Notes: generated from the sequence alone by a model not told the origin. A DNA stretch of 64,000 bases from Herbaspirillum sp. alder98 (GCF_020179755.1 NZ_JAIUCY010000004.1:62001-126000); one strand, 5' to 3'. Counted from the first letter of the stretch, positions 1 through 8,588 are shown. Translations and numbers: made by a program.

Positions 1-170
<170 letters not shown>

Positions 171-198
171 TTATCTGGAACGCCACCGGACCGCGCGC

Positions 199-222
199 AA
201 AAAAGCCGCCGGAACCGGCGGC
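199..222 (-). terminator. Intrinsic terminator in trpS leader (attenuator hairpin)
   Basis: On the minus strand GCCGCCG-GTTC-CGGCGGC forms a 7-8 bp GC-only stem followed directly by six T residues. It lies between the Trp leader ORF and trpS, so it would stop trpS transcription rather than end a full gene. Its 5' arm can instead pair with an upstream segment. Confidence 0.85.
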
Positions 223-257
223 CTCACATTGTCAAACTGCGTGAAAACGGGCCGCCC
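217..257 (-). promoter_or_regulatory. Candidate antiterminator of the trpS attenuator
   Basis: GGCGGCC, found just after the leader-peptide stop codon (plus-strand 250-256), is exactly complementary to GGCCGCC in the 5' arm of the terminator (217-223). Pairing these 7 G/C bases would prevent the terminator from forming. This is the 2:3 pairing expected if a ribosome stalls at the two Trp codons. The pairing is read from sequence; its use in the cell is inference. Confidence 0.65.
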
Positions 258-260
258 AAG

Positions 261-311
261 TCAGGCGCGCCACCAATGCTGGAGTTGTGCAGGTTGAAGT
301 CGGAAAAGCAT
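261..311 (-). CDS. Putative tryptophan leader peptide (trpS attenuation)
   Basis: The 16-codon ORF encodes MLFRLQPAQLQHWWRA, with two adjacent TGG codons near its end. It is followed by mutually exclusive antiterminator and terminator hairpins and then trpS. This is the architecture of amino-acid attenuators: low charged tRNA-Trp would stall the ribosome at Trp13/Trp14 and favour read-through into trpS. No clear Shine-Dalgarno is present. The extended -10 element places the transcription start almost on the ATG, so translation may be leaderless. No database family was consulted, and the peptide's role is inferred from layout only. Confidence 0.65.
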   Translation of the reverse strand: MLFRLQPAQLQHWWRA

Positions 312-318
312 GGCCGCG

Positions 319-327
319 AGTATAGCA
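319..327 (-). promoter_or_regulatory. trpS: Extended -10 promoter for the trpS leader
   Basis: The minus strand reads TGCTATACT, an extended -10 (TGn-TATACT), 7 bases before the leader ATG. No good -35 is seen, as is usual for extended -10 promoters. The predicted start falls at or within two bases of the leader-peptide ATG. Confidence 0.55.
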
Positions 328-369
328 TCGCCGCCCGGGATGGTGCGCCGCACGCGGCGCGCGGCCAAT

Positions 370-393
370 AAAAAACCGCATCCGGAGATGCGG
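370..393 (-). terminator. Intrinsic terminator after glycine-zipper lipoprotein gene
   Basis: On the minus strand CCGCATC-TCCG-GATGCGG is followed by six T residues. It lies 15 bases past the stop codon of the lipoprotein gene. Confidence 0.85.
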
Positions 394-407
394 TCTGTCG
401 GGCCGGC

Positions 408-974
408 TTACCAGGCGCCCGGGGGTGGACCGTAGTAGGCCGGCGGCGGGCCGTAATAGCCCGGTGGCGGCGGCGGTGCGTAGTAGTAACGCCGCGGGTG
501 ATAGCTGTAGGTGGTGACGGTGGCCTGGCGCGGCTGCTCGACCTGGTTGCCCTTGCTGTACATGCACTGGGTATAGGTCATGTCGTAGCGCTGCTGCATC
601 GAATAGTTGCCGCCGGCGGAGGCATTGCTGCCCGCAGCGCTGCCGACCAGCAAGCCGCCACCGGCGCCGATGGCCGCACCGGCGCCGGCATTGCCCGAGG
701 CCGCGCCGATCAGGGCGCCGGCCACCGCGCCCACGGCGGTGCCGACGGCGGCGCTGTTGGCGGCATTGTTCTGGGTCTGCTGCGCCTGGCCGCCGATGGC
801 TTCCTGGGCATAGGCCTGGCACTGCGCCTGCTCGGCGCGGAACTGCTCGTAGTTCTTGTCCTTGCCCGGCATCGCCATCACCGACGGGCCGGTCGGTACG
901 CTCACGCAACCGCCCAGCGCCAGCAAGGCGCCCAGCGTGGCCACCGTGGTGGCTGTCTTGTAGATCGGTTTCAC
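408..974 (-). CDS. Glycine-zipper lipoprotein
   Basis: An exported envelope protein of 188 residues. The N-terminus is a lipoprotein signal ending in LALGGC, so it is probably anchored in the outer membrane. A Gly/Ala-rich central stretch of about 45 residues (AVGTAVGAVAGALIGAASG and onward) has the GxxxG spacing of glycine-zipper domains. The C-terminus is Pro/Tyr-rich with repeated YYGPPP units. The GTG start is chosen because AAAGGA lies 7 bases upstream and it places the signal peptide at the N-terminus. It lies 43 bp after the next gene and ends at a terminator, so the pair may be co-transcribed. Exact function is unknown. Confidence 0.82.
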   Translation of the reverse strand: MKPIYKTATTVATLGALLALGGCVSVPTGPSVMAMPGKDKNYEQFRAEQAQCQAYAQEAIGGQAQQTQNNAANSAAVGTAVGAVAGALIGAASGNAGAGAAIGAGGGLLVGSAAGSNASAGGNYSMQQRYDMTYTQCMYSKGNQVEQPRQATVTTYSYHPRRYYYAPPPPPGYYGPPPAYYGPPPGAW

Positions 975-1017
975 TTGTTGTCCTTTGACTGGGGGATCCG
1001 TACGCACACTGGACTGC

Positions 1018-1344
1018 TTACTGCGGTGGCGGCCCGCCCGGTGCACCCGGCGTGTGCGGCACGACCTTCATCCACTGGGTGGGGCAGTTCTGGACATACG
1101 GATAGTACGAACGGGTATCGGCGCAGTAATACCAGAAATCCTGGCGCGGCTGCTCGATGTAGACCGGCGGCGGCGCGCGCTCGACATACACCGGCGGCGG
1201 GTAATAGACCGGCGGGGGGTAGTAGATCGGACCGCCAATGACCACGCCACCATAAAAGCGCGGATGGGCGTAGGTGCTGCCGGACGCCATCAGGCCCGCC
1301 ACGGCAAGTACGCCACAAATTCCGATTGCAGCCAGTTTCTTCAT
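1018..1344 (-). CDS. Small exported proline/tyrosine-rich protein
   Basis: A 108-residue protein with a signal peptide (MKKLAAIGICGVLAVAGLMA, then ASGSTYAHP), giving a mature periplasmic or surface protein. The mature part has repeated YYPPPVY units and ends with a Cys-containing block, WYYCADTRSYYPYVQNCPTQW, in which two Cys could form a disulfide. AGAGG lies 8 bases before the ATG. It resembles small proline-rich envelope proteins common in Burkholderiales. I know no defined function. The next gene downstream is also a Pro/Tyr-rich envelope protein. Confidence 0.8.
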   Translation of the reverse strand: MKKLAAIGICGVLAVAGLMASGSTYAHPRFYGGVVIGGPIYYPPPVYYPPPVYVERAPPPVYIEQPRQDFWYYCADTRSYYPYVQNCPTQWMKVVPHTPGAPGGPPPQ

Positions 1345-1451
1345 TTTTTTGCCTCTGGGAATGTCTCTGTATGCTTGGCTCCAGCGGGACCATCGTCAAT
1401 GATCAGGTCCAGCCCTGGCGCGGCCTGTAGCCGCATTGCGCGCATGTGAAC

Positions 1452-1482
1452 AATATACGCCGCGGCTCGCCCGGCCCGGCAA
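1452..1482 (-). promoter_or_regulatory. Weak candidate promoter for the 1.0-1.3 kb envelope genes
   Basis: On the minus strand TTGCCG and TATATT are separated by 19 bases, slightly long for sigma-70. This is the best candidate in the roughly 315-bp gene-free stretch between 1345 and 1661. The only other feature I see there is the fumC terminator. Confidence 0.35.
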
Positions 1483-1607
1483 GATGTTTCAATTCGTAAC
1501 TCACCGCAATATTGTTATACATGCCGTTGTCACGTCTTTGCATTCAACGGTCGGCCGCCGCCTGCGGATGACCGCGGCCGCCCTTTTCAAGCGCGACGGC
1601 AGCCAAT

Positions 1608-1641
1608 AAAAAAGCGGGCCGGGGCATCGCGCCCTGCCCGC
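1608..1641 (-). terminator. fumC: Intrinsic terminator after fumC
   Basis: On the minus strand GCGGGC pairs with GCCCGC around a GC-rich loop and is followed by six T residues. It lies 21 bases past the fumC stop codon. Confidence 0.8.
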
Positions 1642-1661
1642 CTGCTCAGCGCTGCGCCCGA

Positions 1662-3050
1662 TCAGCCCGGACGCGTCATGTCGGCCGGCTTGATCCAGTC
1701 GTTGAACTGTTGCTCGGTGACATACCCCAGCGCCAGCGCGGTCTCCTTGAGGGTGGTGCCGTCGTGGTGGGCCTGCTTGGCGATCTTGGCGGCCTTGTCG
1801 TAGCCGATATGCGGCGCCAGCGCCGTCACCAGCATCAACGAGCGTTCCATCAGGTCGGCGATACGGGCGTGATTGGCTTCGATGCCGCGCGCGCAGTGCT
1901 CTTCGAAACTGGCCATGCCGTCGGCCAGCAGCCGCACGCTCTGCAGGAAGTTATGCACGATCAGCGGCTTGAACACGTTCAGCTCGAAGTTGCCCGAGGC
2001 GCCGCCGATGTTGAGCGCGACGTCATTTCCGAACACCTGGGCGCACAGCATGGTCAGCGCCTCGCACTGGGTCGGGTTGACCTTGCCCGGCATGATCGAG
2101 CTGCCCGGTTCGTTTTCGGGGATGGTGATCTCGCCCAGCCCGGAGCGCGGGCCAGAGGCCAGCCAGCGCACGTCGTTGGCGATCTTCATCAATGCCGCCG
2201 ACAGCGTCTTGAGGCCGCCGTGGGCCGCCACCAGCGCATCGTGACCGGCCAGCGCGGCGAACTTGTTGGGCGCCGTCTTGAACGGAAAACCGAAGTGGCG
2301 GGCCAGCTCGGCAGCCACCCGCTCACCGAATTCAGGGTGGGCATTGAGCCCGGTACCGACGGCGGTGCCGCCGGCGGCCAGTTCGGACACGCCGTTGAGG
2401 GTGGCGATGATGGCGCCTTCGGCATGCGACAGCTGGGCCACATAGCCCGAGAATTCCTGGCCCAGCGTCAACGGCGTGGCGTCCTGCAGGTGGGTACGGC
2501 CGATCTTGACCACATCGGCGAAGCGGGTCGACTTCTCGTCGAGGGTGGCGCGCAACTTGTGGATCGACGGGATCAGCGCGGTCGCCACCGCCATGCAGGC
2601 AGCCACGTGCATGGCGGTCGGGAAGATATCGTTGGACGACTGGCTGCGGTTGACATCGTCATTGGGGTGGATCAGGCGCTCTTCGCCGCGCACGCCACCC
2701 AGGATCTCGGAGGCGCGGTTGGCCAGCACCTCGTTCATGTTCATGTTGCTCTGGGTGCCGGAACCGGTCTGCCAGACCGACAGCGGAAACTCGAGCGGAT
2801 GGCGGCCGGCAATGACCTCGTCGGCGGCGGCGATGATGGCATCGGCCTTCTTGGCGTCGAGCTTGCCGAGGTCGCGGTTGACCGTGGCACAGGCGCGCTT
2901 GACGGCCGCCAGCGCGACGATCAGCTCGGTCGGCATGCGTTCGGTGGAGATATGGAAATGATGCAGCGAGCGTTCGGTCTGCGCCCCCCACAGCCGGTCA
3001 TCAGGGACTTCGATCAGGCCAAAGGTGTCGCGCTCCATGCGATGTTTCAT
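1662..3050 (-). CDS. fumC: Class II fumarate hydratase
   Basis: Fumarase C interconverts fumarate and L-malate in the TCA cycle as an oxygen-stable, iron-free homotetramer. The 462 residues match the family length. The fumarase/aspartase signature [11 protein letters not shown] is present at about residues 315-325, as are the substrate-site motifs [11 protein letters not shown] (about 100) and [10 protein letters not shown] (about 190). The start ATG has GGAG about 9 bases upstream; a second in-frame Met four codons later is also possible. It is transcribed alone, ending at a clear terminator. Confidence 0.97.
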   Translation of the reverse strand: MKHRMERDTFGLIEVPDDRLWGAQTERSLHHFHISTERMPTELIVALAAVKRACATVNRDLGKLDAKKADAIIAAADEVIAGRHPLEFPLSVWQTGSGTQSNMNMNEVLANRASEILGGVRGEERLIHPNDDVNRSQSSNDIFPTAMHVAACMAVATALIPSIHKLRATLDEKSTRFADVVKIGRTHLQDATPLTLGQEFSGYVAQLSHAEGAIIATLNGVSELAAGGTAVGTGLNAHPEFGERVAAELARHFGFPFKTAPNKFAALAGHDALVAAHGGLKTLSAALMKIANDVRWLASGPRSGLGEITIPENEPGSSIMPGKVNPTQCEALTMLCAQVFGNDVALNIGGASGNFELNVFKPLIVHNFLQSVRLLADGMASFEEHCARGIEANHARIADLMERSLMLVTALAPHIGYDKAAKIAKQAHHDGTTLKETALALGYVTEQQFNDWIKPADMTRPG

Positions 3051-3227
3051 TGCGTATTTCTCCGTAAGTTGGAGAACCTGTCACGCCAACAGGACGATGC
3101 TTGCATGGCCCGGCTCCGGATCGGAGCGCAGGCGGCCTGTTAGCGAAACGGGTTCATGGGCCATCCGGCCCGATAACCCCGTACGGCTCTGGCTTGGCAC
3201 TGCCGGCTGAGCAATAGGAGATGCTTG

Positions 3228-3262
3228 AAAACAGGGCCGCGTCACCTGGCGGTGCGCGGCCC
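3228..3262 (-). terminator. Intrinsic terminator after DUF3579 gene
   Basis: On the minus strand GGGCCGCG pairs with CGCGGCCC, with an inner CACC/GGTG stem, followed by TGTTTTC. It lies 14 bases past the stop codon. The rest of the 3051-3275 stretch shows no gene. Confidence 0.7.
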
Positions 3263-3275
3263 TTGAACACTGTCG

Positions 3276-3620
3276 TTACTTGCTGCGGGCGCCCGGATCG
3301 GGCAGCACACAGGCGTCGATGACCTGCAGGTCGTTATCCTTGGCGAAGCTGACCACGAAGTGATAGGCCAGCGGCTCGAGCTCGCGCAGCGCCTGGTTGA
3401 CCACCACCGAGCGCACGCCGTCGATCATCGTCGGCAGCACATAGGGGGAATACTTCAGGTGTGCATTGCGTCCGCCGGACCCTGCTGGCCGAAAGCACGA
3501 CATGACGCCGCACAACCGCTCGGCCCAGTCGCTCGGACGAAACTGCCGGCCGTCGGAGGTCTTGCCGAGGATGATGAATTCGTGCGCTGGCGCGTTGTCG
3601 GGTTTGATGGGATCAGCCAT
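3276..3620 (-). CDS. DUF3579 family protein
   Basis: A soluble protein of 114 residues with no signal peptide or membrane segment. The sequence (FIILGKTSDGRQFRPSDWAERLCGVMS near the start, then a conserved YSPYVLPTMIDGVRSVVV block) matches what I remember of the DUF3579 family, which is restricted mainly to Betaproteobacteria. Its function is unknown. The start at 3620 is chosen because AGAAGAA precedes it; an in-frame upstream extension lacks a ribosome site. A TATAAT-like -10 lies upstream. It is a single-gene unit between fumC and the CobD-like gene. Confidence 0.75.
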   Translation of the reverse strand: MADPIKPDNAPAHEFIILGKTSDGRQFRPSDWAERLCGVMSCFRPAGSGGRNAHLKYSPYVLPTMIDGVRSVVVNQALRELEPLAYHFVVSFAKDNDLQVIDACVLPDPGARSK

Positions 3621-3732
3621 ACATGCAATTCTTCTAAAGCCCTTGCAACCGAATGCCCTGGTCCTGGTGGGACGGGAGCCCTTGACGCCATGGTGCCTTC
3701 GCATCGCTGCGTGGGTGCCAATGACGCTGAGT

Positions 3733-3738
3733 ATTATA
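3733..3738 (-). promoter_or_regulatory. Candidate -10 element for DUF3579 gene
   Basis: The minus strand carries TATAAT about 113 bases before the DUF3579 start. No convincing -35 lies at 16-18 bases upstream, so this is tentative. Confidence 0.35.
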
Positions 3739-3828
3739 TCTTATAGAAGACTTGGCTTGGTAGCGCTGCGGCCATGCTTCCGAAGATGCGACCGAGTATA
3801 CCGGGCCGCGCCTGCTTGCGCTGCAAAG

Positions 3829-3851
3829 AAAAAACGGGCCGAAGCCCGTTT
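3829..3851 (-). terminator. Intrinsic terminator after CobD/CbiB-like gene
   Basis: AAACGGGC-TTCG-GCCCGTTT on the minus strand, with a stable UUCG-type tetraloop, is followed by a T run. It lies 19 bases past the stop codon. Confidence 0.85.
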
Positions 3852-3869
3852 ATTTCCCTATCGCAACTA

Positions 3870-4829
3870 CTACCCCATCCAGACTGCCACCGACAGCAGC
3901 AGCAGCACGAACATCCACAGCAACAAGGCGCGCCAGACCAGGCCCACCGTGCTTTGCAGGGTGCGTGGCGATGGCGTGTCGCCGGGCAGGCCGTCGGTTT
4001 CCTCGGGCAGCGTGTCGACCGTGGCGGCGTCGGCCGGCAGGATGATGCCGGCGGCGGCTTCCTTGGGGGTGCCGAAGCGCACGCCCATGGCGCCGCCACC
4101 GGAGGCGAGAATGATGCCGACGGCTTCATCGTCCCAGCGACTGGCGAAATTGCGCCAGGCGTAGATGGCGTCTTCGAAGTTGCCGACCACCGCAAAGGCG
4201 GCGGCGGTCAGGCGTGCCGGGATCCAGTCGATCCAGTAGAAGGCGCGGGCCGCGAAACGGCCAAAGGCCTCGGTGCGCATGTGATCGGGCTCGTTCCAGG
4301 CGCGCGAGAGGTACTCGGCCACGCGGTACATCACCGCCAGCGCCGGTCCGGCCGGCATCAGGAACCAGAAGAACACGCCGAAGACGTGGCGATGGGTGGT
4401 GATCAGGGCGCGCTCGGAGGCGATGCGGGCGATTTCGCTCACATCCATGCCGGTGGTGTCCTGCTTGGTCCATTCGCTCAGCAGCGCACGGGCGGTGATT
4501 TCGTCGCCGCTGTTCAAGGCCAGCTGGATCGACGTGAAATAGTGGCTGTAGTGGCGGAAACCCAGTGTCAGGTAGACGATCAGCACGTTCCAGGCAAAGG
4601 CGGCCACCGGGCTGATGCGCAGGCACAGCCAATAGATCAGCGCGGCGGGAATCGTCAGCGCGCCCACCATCACGGCCCATCCAAGGCGGCCATGGTGTGC
4701 ATGGCCGGCGTTGAACCAGCCTTCTATGCTGCCGGCGAAGGACTTGATCGATGCATAAATCGGATTATCCGCACGCAGTGGTTTGAGTTGTTCGATTAAC
4801 AGCGCAAAGAGAATAGAAAGAAATGTCAT
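3870..4829 (-). CDS. CobD/CbiB-family integral membrane protein
   Basis: A 319-residue membrane protein with hydrophobic segments at the N-terminus, around residues 50-95 and 145-170, and at the extreme C-terminus (ALLLWMFVLLLLSVAVWMG). It resembles the adenosylcobinamide-phosphate synthase family (CobD/CbiB), which joins cobyrinate to the aminopropanol arm of cobalamin. No other cobalamin gene is nearby, so its true reaction is uncertain. ATG is preferred over the TTG one codon earlier because AAGG lies 7 bases before it. In related bacteria it commonly neighbours the Nudix gene found here. Confidence 0.7.
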   Translation of the reverse strand: MTFLSILFALLIEQLKPLRADNPIYASIKSFAGSIEGWFNAGHAHHGRLGWAVMVGALTIPAALIYWLCLRISPVAAFAWNVLIVYLTLGFRHYSHYFTSIQLALNSGDEITARALLSEWTKQDTTGMDVSEIARIASERALITTHRHVFGVFFWFLMPAGPALAVMYRVAEYLSRAWNEPDHMRTEAFGRFAARAFYWIDWIPARLTAAAFAVVGNFEDAIYAWRNFASRWDDEAVGIILASGGGAMGVRFGTPKEAAAGIILPADAATVDTLPEETDGLPGDTPSPRTLQSTVGLVWRALLLWMFVLLLLSVAVWMG

Positions 4830-4922
4830 CAAGCAGCCTTAAGGGGTCTCGTGGGGCATACGATAGCGCAGTGCCTGATGGGAATCAAACAAATGATGGT
4901 CGATGCGGCTCAAGCAGCCGAT

Positions 4923-5594
4923 TCAGCCGCGCAGGAAGTGGAACAGATTGCGCAACATGCCGGCGGTGGCGCCCCAGATGAAATAGCGCTGGTAAGGCAT
5001 GGTGTAGAAGCTGCGACGCCCCACCGGCTCGGGCAGGTCGACCGAACGACGCTGGTGGTTCACGCCATCCATCAGGAAGGCCAGCGGCACCTCGAAGATC
5101 TCGGCCACCTCGCGGGTCTCGGCCACCGTCTCGAAGGGCGGCATGATCAGCCCGGCCACGGGCGTGACCCGATAACCGGTACCGGTGAAATAATCGGGCA
5201 GCGTGCCGATCACTTCGATATGGCTGCGCGCCAGGCCGATCTCTTCCTCGGTCTCGCGCAGGGCGGTATCGATGGCTGAAGCATCATAGTCTTCACGCCG
5301 CCCGCCCGGAAAGCTGATCTGCCCGGCATGATCCTTCAGGTCGGCGGTGCGCTGGGTGAATAAAAGGGTCGGTCCTTCCGGACGCAGCACGATCGGCATC
5401 AATACCGAAGCCGCCCGGAAGCGCGCCTTGGGGTCGGCCATGCGCGCGGCCTGGTCGCCGCTGTTCTCCGGTTCCCAACGCGGCGGATTGGCAAAGCGGT
5501 GACGCAGCCAATCGGCGGCCAGTCGTTCGCTCACGAGCGCATCCTCGCCGGCGACGGCGTCGATGGGAAGGCTGACAGGATCGAAACTGGCCAC
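4923..5594 (-). CDS. CoA pyrophosphatase, Nudix hydrolase
   Basis: A Nudix hydrolase of 223 residues related to E. coli NudL/YeaB, which splits coenzyme A and derivatives into phosphopantetheine and 3',5'-ADP. The CoA-Nudix signature LKDHAGQISFPGGRRE runs directly into the Nudix box ending ALRETEEEIGL, whose glutamates bind Mg2+. No signal peptide is present. The start is GTG with only a weak ribosome site, so the N-terminus is the least certain part. It is separated from rplS by a strong bidirectional terminator and lies before the CobD-like gene on the same strand. Confidence 0.88.
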   Translation of the reverse strand: MASFDPVSLPIDAVAGEDALVSERLAADWLRHRFANPPRWEPENSGDQAARMADPKARFRAASVLMPIVLRPEGPTLLFTQRTADLKDHAGQISFPGGRREDYDASAIDTALRETEEEIGLARSHIEVIGTLPDYFTGTGYRVTPVAGLIMPPFETVAETREVAEIFEVPLAFLMDGVNHQRRSVDLPEPVGRRSFYTMPYQRYFIWGATAGMLRNLFHFLRG

Positions 5595-5646
5595 GGTGTT
5601 ATTGATTCAAGAAAGGATATTGAAGAATTGGGGGCGCCCCGGACAT

Positions 5647-5678
5647 AAAAAAAGAGGTGTCTCGCGACACCTCTTTTT
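5647..5678 (-). terminator. Terminator of the rpsP-rplS operon
   Basis: AAAAAAA-GAGGTGTC-TCGC/GCGA-GACACCTC-TTTTT: an 8-bp perfect stem with a T run in either direction. It lies 24 bases past the rplS stop codon and would end the ribosomal operon on the minus strand. Confidence 0.92.
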
Positions 5679-5702
5679 CTTGAAGCACATGCATGCAGGA
5701 AA

Positions 5703-6095
5703 TTACTCTGCTGCAGCAGCAGCGGCAGCCTTGGCAGCGCGGCTTGGCAGCTTTTCCTTGATACGTGCCGACTTGCCCGAACGTTCGCGCAGGTAGTACA
5801 GCTTGGCGCGACGCACGTCACCACGACGCTTGACTTCGATCGAAGCGATCAGCGGCGAGTACAACTGGAAAGTACGCTCGACGCCTTCGCCGGACGAGAT
5901 CTTGCGAACGATGAAGTTCGAGTTCAGGCCACGGTTACGACGCGAAATCACCACACCTTCGTAGGCCTGGGCGCGCTTGCGGGTGCCTTCGACCACGTTG
6001 ACGCTCACGATCACGGTGTCACCGGGGGCGAAAGCTGGGATGTTCTTGTTGAGACGCGCGATCTCTTCTTGCTCGAGTTGCTGGATCAGATCCAT
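5703..6095 (-). CDS. rplS: 50S ribosomal protein L19
   Basis: L19 lies at the 30S-50S interface of the ribosome. The 130-residue product begins [17 protein letters not shown] and contains the family block [20 protein letters not shown] and [20 protein letters not shown]. An Ala-rich tail ([11 protein letters not shown]) ends the protein, a common lineage feature. AGGAG lies 7 bases before the ATG; a longer in-frame reading has no such site. It is the last gene of the canonical rpsP-rimM-trmD-rplS operon and is followed by a strong terminator. Confidence 0.97.
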   Translation of the reverse strand: MDLIQQLEQEEIARLNKNIPAFAPGDTVIVSVNVVEGTRKRAQAYEGVVISRRNRGLNSNFIVRKISSGEGVERTFQLYSPLIASIEVKRRGDVRRAKLYYLRERSGKSARIKEKLPSRAAKAAAAAAAE

Positions 6096-6217
6096 TTGAT
6101 GCTCCTGTAACCATCTTGCTGGCGCCGGCGCCTTGCGGCGCACCCTATTGCCCAGTAGAGGATGGGGTTGACTCACAGCGGCATATGCCGCTGCACGTTA
6201 CTGCGGGTACTGCTTTG

Positions 6218-6994
6218 CTACTTCGGTATCGCGCCACCCGCCGCTGGCGGCAGGTCGCGCAAGAACTTTTCATCGGCTTTGCTCAACAAGGCCTGTTCGC
6301 GTGCTTTCACGATCAGGTCCGGGCGCTTGGCCACGGTCGCCTCCAGCGCACGCTGGCGACGCCATTTCTGTATTTCTGCGTGATGCCCGCCCATCAGGAC
6401 CGGCGGCACCGCCACGCCATCGTACTCTTCCGGGCGCGTATAGTGCGGACAGTCGAGCAAGCCGTTGACGAAGCTGTCTTCAACCGCCGAAGCGCCGTCG
6501 TTGAGCGCGCCCGGCAACAGCCGGATCACCGCATCCATCAACGCCATGGCCGGCAGCTCGCCACCGGACAACACGAAATCGCCGATGCTGATTTCTTCAT
6601 CCACGCACTTGTCGAGCAACCGCTGGTCGATCGCTTCATAGCGACCGCACAACAAGACGGCCCCACTATCCTGCGACAGGCGCACCACCCGCTCATGCGT
6701 CAGCGGCGCGCCCTGCGGCGACAGGTAGATCACCCGTGGCCGGGCCAGCCCCTGCTGCTGCTGGCGCGCGCAAGCGGCCTCGATGGCTGCTTCCAGCGGC
6801 TTGGCCAACATCACCATGCCGGGGCCGCCACCATAGGGCCGGTCATCCACGGTGCGGTGGTTGTCGGTGGTGAAATCACGCGGATTCCACAACGACAGCC
6901 CCCAACGCTTCTGCTCCAGCGCCCGACGGGTAATGCCGGACTGCGACAAGGCCGCAAACATCTCGGGAAACAGAGTGACGACATCGAACTGCAT
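6218..6994 (-). CDS. trmD: tRNA (guanine37-N1)-methyltransferase
   Basis: TrmD methylates G37 next to the anticodon of tRNAs reading CNN codons, preventing +1 frameshifting. The 258-residue length fits the family. Typical motifs are present: [11 protein letters not shown] at the N-terminus, [14 protein letters not shown] at about 50-63, and [16 protein letters not shown] in the SPOUT trefoil knot that binds S-adenosylmethionine. GGAGG sits 4 bases before the ATG; an adjacent upstream GTG is too close to the ribosome site. It is the third gene of the ribosomal operon. Confidence 0.97.
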   Translation of the reverse strand: MQFDVVTLFPEMFAALSQSGITRRALEQKRWGLSLWNPRDFTTDNHRTVDDRPYGGGPGMVMLAKPLEAAIEAACARQQQQGLARPRVIYLSPQGAPLTHERVVRLSQDSGAVLLCGRYEAIDQRLLDKCVDEEISIGDFVLSGGELPAMALMDAVIRLLPGALNDGASAVEDSFVNGLLDCPHYTRPEEYDGVAVPPVLMGGHHAEIQKWRRQRALEATVAKRPDLIVKAREQALLSKADEKFLRDLPPAAGGAIPK

Positions 6995-7055
6995 CACGCC
7001 TCCATTTCCATGAATCCTGTTACCGCCGGGCCGGAAATGAAAAAACTGACCGCAG

Positions 7056-7631
7056 TCAGTAATCCAGGTCCCAGTCGACGATGATTTTTTTCTCTTGCAG
7101 CTGCACCGTCTTGACGAACTGGTCGACGTACGGAATCAACTGCTCAGTCTGGTTCGCGCCCGGCTTGCCATCGGCTGGCGCTTCGGGCAATGCCCGCGCC
7201 ACCTTGAGGATGGGATGCGCGCCGTTGTCCATCATGTCGGACACCACGCCCAGTTGCACACCCTGCAGGTTTTCGACCGACAAACCGATCAGGTCAACCC
7301 AGTAGAACTCGCCGTCATCGAGCGCCGGAAAATGCCGGCGCGAGATATGAACGACATGGCCTTTCATCGCCTCGGCCGCATTGCGGTCAGCCACGCCGAC
7401 CAGGCGCGCCACGACATCGCCGCTGTGCCCCTTGGACTGCATGACTTCAATATCCTGCTTAGGCGTACCTGGCTTGTCCAACCACCAGGTCTTGGCGCTG
7501 AGCAGGGCATCGGCGTCGGACGAATACGGCTTGACCCTGACCCATCCCTGGATGCCGTAGGCTCCCGTCACATACCCGACGGTCACGAGGTCGTCGGGAG
7601 CGGAGAAACCTGGCTGTACTGAATTATTCAC
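7056..7631 (-). CDS. rimM: 16S rRNA processing protein RimM
   Basis: RimM assists maturation of the 30S head and binds ribosomal protein S19. The protein has the N-terminal RimM domain ([21 protein letters not shown]) and the C-terminal PRC-barrel part ([11 protein letters not shown], ending [11 protein letters not shown] and [11 protein letters not shown]). I place the start at the GTG giving VNNSVQPG (191 residues). A TTG four codons earlier is open and neither has a strong ribosome site, so the start may shift by 12 bases. It lies between rpsP and trmD as in most proteobacteria. Confidence 0.95.
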   Translation of the reverse strand: MNNSVQPGFSAPDDLVTVGYVTGAYGIQGWVRVKPYSSDADALLSAKTWWLDKPGTPKQDIEVMQSKGHSGDVVARLVGVADRNAAEAMKGHVVHISRRHFPALDDGEFYWVDLIGLSVENLQGVQLGVVSDMMDNGAHPILKVARALPEAPADGKPGANQTEQLIPYVDQFVKTVQLQEKKIIVDWDLDY

Positions 7632-7685
7632 GGATGAGACCAAACTGATTCACGCCCTGTGCCCGAAGGCACCGGTCGATACTGA

Positions 7686-7940
7686 TCAGGCTGCTGCCTT
7701 TTTGCCAGCGTCGGCCACCAGACGAGCAACGGTCGGCGACAGTTGTGCGCCAACGCCTTGCCAGTGAGCCAGACGATCTGCAGCGATACGGACGATTTCT
7801 TCCTTGCCCGATGCAACCGGGTTGTAGAAGCCGATACGCTCGATGAAACGGCCATCGCGACGATTGCGCGAATCAGTTGCAACGATGTTGTAGAAGGGAC
7901 GCTTTTTGGCGCCGCCACGTGCTAAACGAATAACGACCAT
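7686..7940 (-). CDS. rpsP: 30S ribosomal protein S16
   Basis: S16 is a small-subunit assembly protein. The 84-residue product begins [20 protein letters not shown] and contains [14 protein letters not shown], both characteristic. The ATG is followed immediately by the conserved VIRLAR strand, so longer upstream readings are rejected. It is the first gene of the four-gene operon. A TTGCCG-N18-TATAAT promoter lies about 40-70 bases upstream. Confidence 0.98.
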   Translation of the reverse strand: MVVIRLARGGAKKRPFYNIVATDSRNRRDGRFIERIGFYNPVASGKEEIVRIAADRLAHWQGVGAQLSPTVARLVADAGKKAAA

Positions 7941-7979
7941 AATGATTCCAGTAAGAATACGGACACGGAAAAGCCGCAG

Positions 7980-8009
7980 ATTATAACGGGATTCGCCCCG
8001 GTGCGGCAA
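7980..8009 (-). promoter_or_regulatory. Sigma-70 promoter of rpsP-rimM-trmD-rplS
   Basis: Minus strand TTGCCG, 18-base spacer, TATAAT. The predicted start leaves a 5' leader of about 33 bases before rpsP. Confidence 0.75.
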
Positions 8010-8162
8010 CCAGATTACCGCTTTTGTGTGCACATCCAACGTGCTGCGGCCATCGCCAGTATCAATAAGTGTCAAAGAACTAACAAAATCTGCAGATCAG
8101 GTTGCCACTCGGTAAGTGGCCAGCCTTCGACTATACTGGTCCGTCCACCCCGGGAGACACCA

Positions 8163-8579
8163 TTGGCGACACCGCACAAGAACAAGACCTTCAGCACCTT
8201 TCTGGCCGCCGTGCTGGGCGGCATCGGCGTCCACCGCTTCTATCTCCATGGATTGCGCGACCGCTTCGGCTGGTTGCATGTGCTGTCGGTGCCGCTGTCA
8301 TTGGCGCTGGCGCAGGCTTTCCCTGCTGCGCCCGCTTTATTTACGGCGTTGCCGCTGGTGCTGTCGATATTGGTCGGGGCGCTCGAAGCGCTGGTGATCG
8401 GCCTGACCCCGGACGAGAAGTGGGACCTGCGGCATAACACCGGCAGCACGCGCCAGTCCGAATCGCACTGGATACTGGCGGTGATCCTGGTATTGACGGC
8501 CGGCGCGGGCGCGATGGGCTTGATTGCCTTGCTGGCGCGCAGTTTCGACCTGTTATTTACGGGCGGGGCGTTTGGCTAA
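8163..8579 (+). CDS. TM2 domain-containing membrane protein
   Basis: A membrane protein of 138 residues. The N-terminal half carries a TM2-type motif, AAVLGGIGVHRFYLHG followed by GWLHVL, within two hydrophobic helices. A third and fourth hydrophobic segment lie around residues 45-70 and 100-130 (ILAVILVLTAGAGAMGLIALL). TTG is chosen as start because GGGAG lies 7 bases upstream and it begins the conserved region; no in-frame ATG or GTG fits. A TATACT -10-like element lies about 25 bases upstream. The role of TM2 proteins in bacteria is unclear. Confidence 0.75.
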   Translation: MATPHKNKTFSTFLAAVLGGIGVHRFYLHGLRDRFGWLHVLSVPLSLALAQAFPAAPALFTALPLVLSILVGALEALVIGLTPDEKWDLRHNTGSTRQSESHWILAVILVLTAGAGAMGLIALLARSFDLLFTGGAFG

Positions 8580-8588
8580 ACCTGCAAA

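Noticed and set aside
199..327. T-box riboswitch upstream of trpS
   Set aside because: T-boxes are rare in Betaproteobacteria and no T-box sequence or specifier loop is visible. The short ORF with tandem Trp codons explains the layout better.
1710..3143. A 477-codon frame opposite fumC, and similar long frames opposite etfA/etfB, fdsA, fdsB, maeB and the MMPL gene
   Set aside because: These are antisense shadows typical of GC-rich DNA. They are rich in Arg, His, Gly and Ala, show no domain, and overlap genes with clear family motifs.
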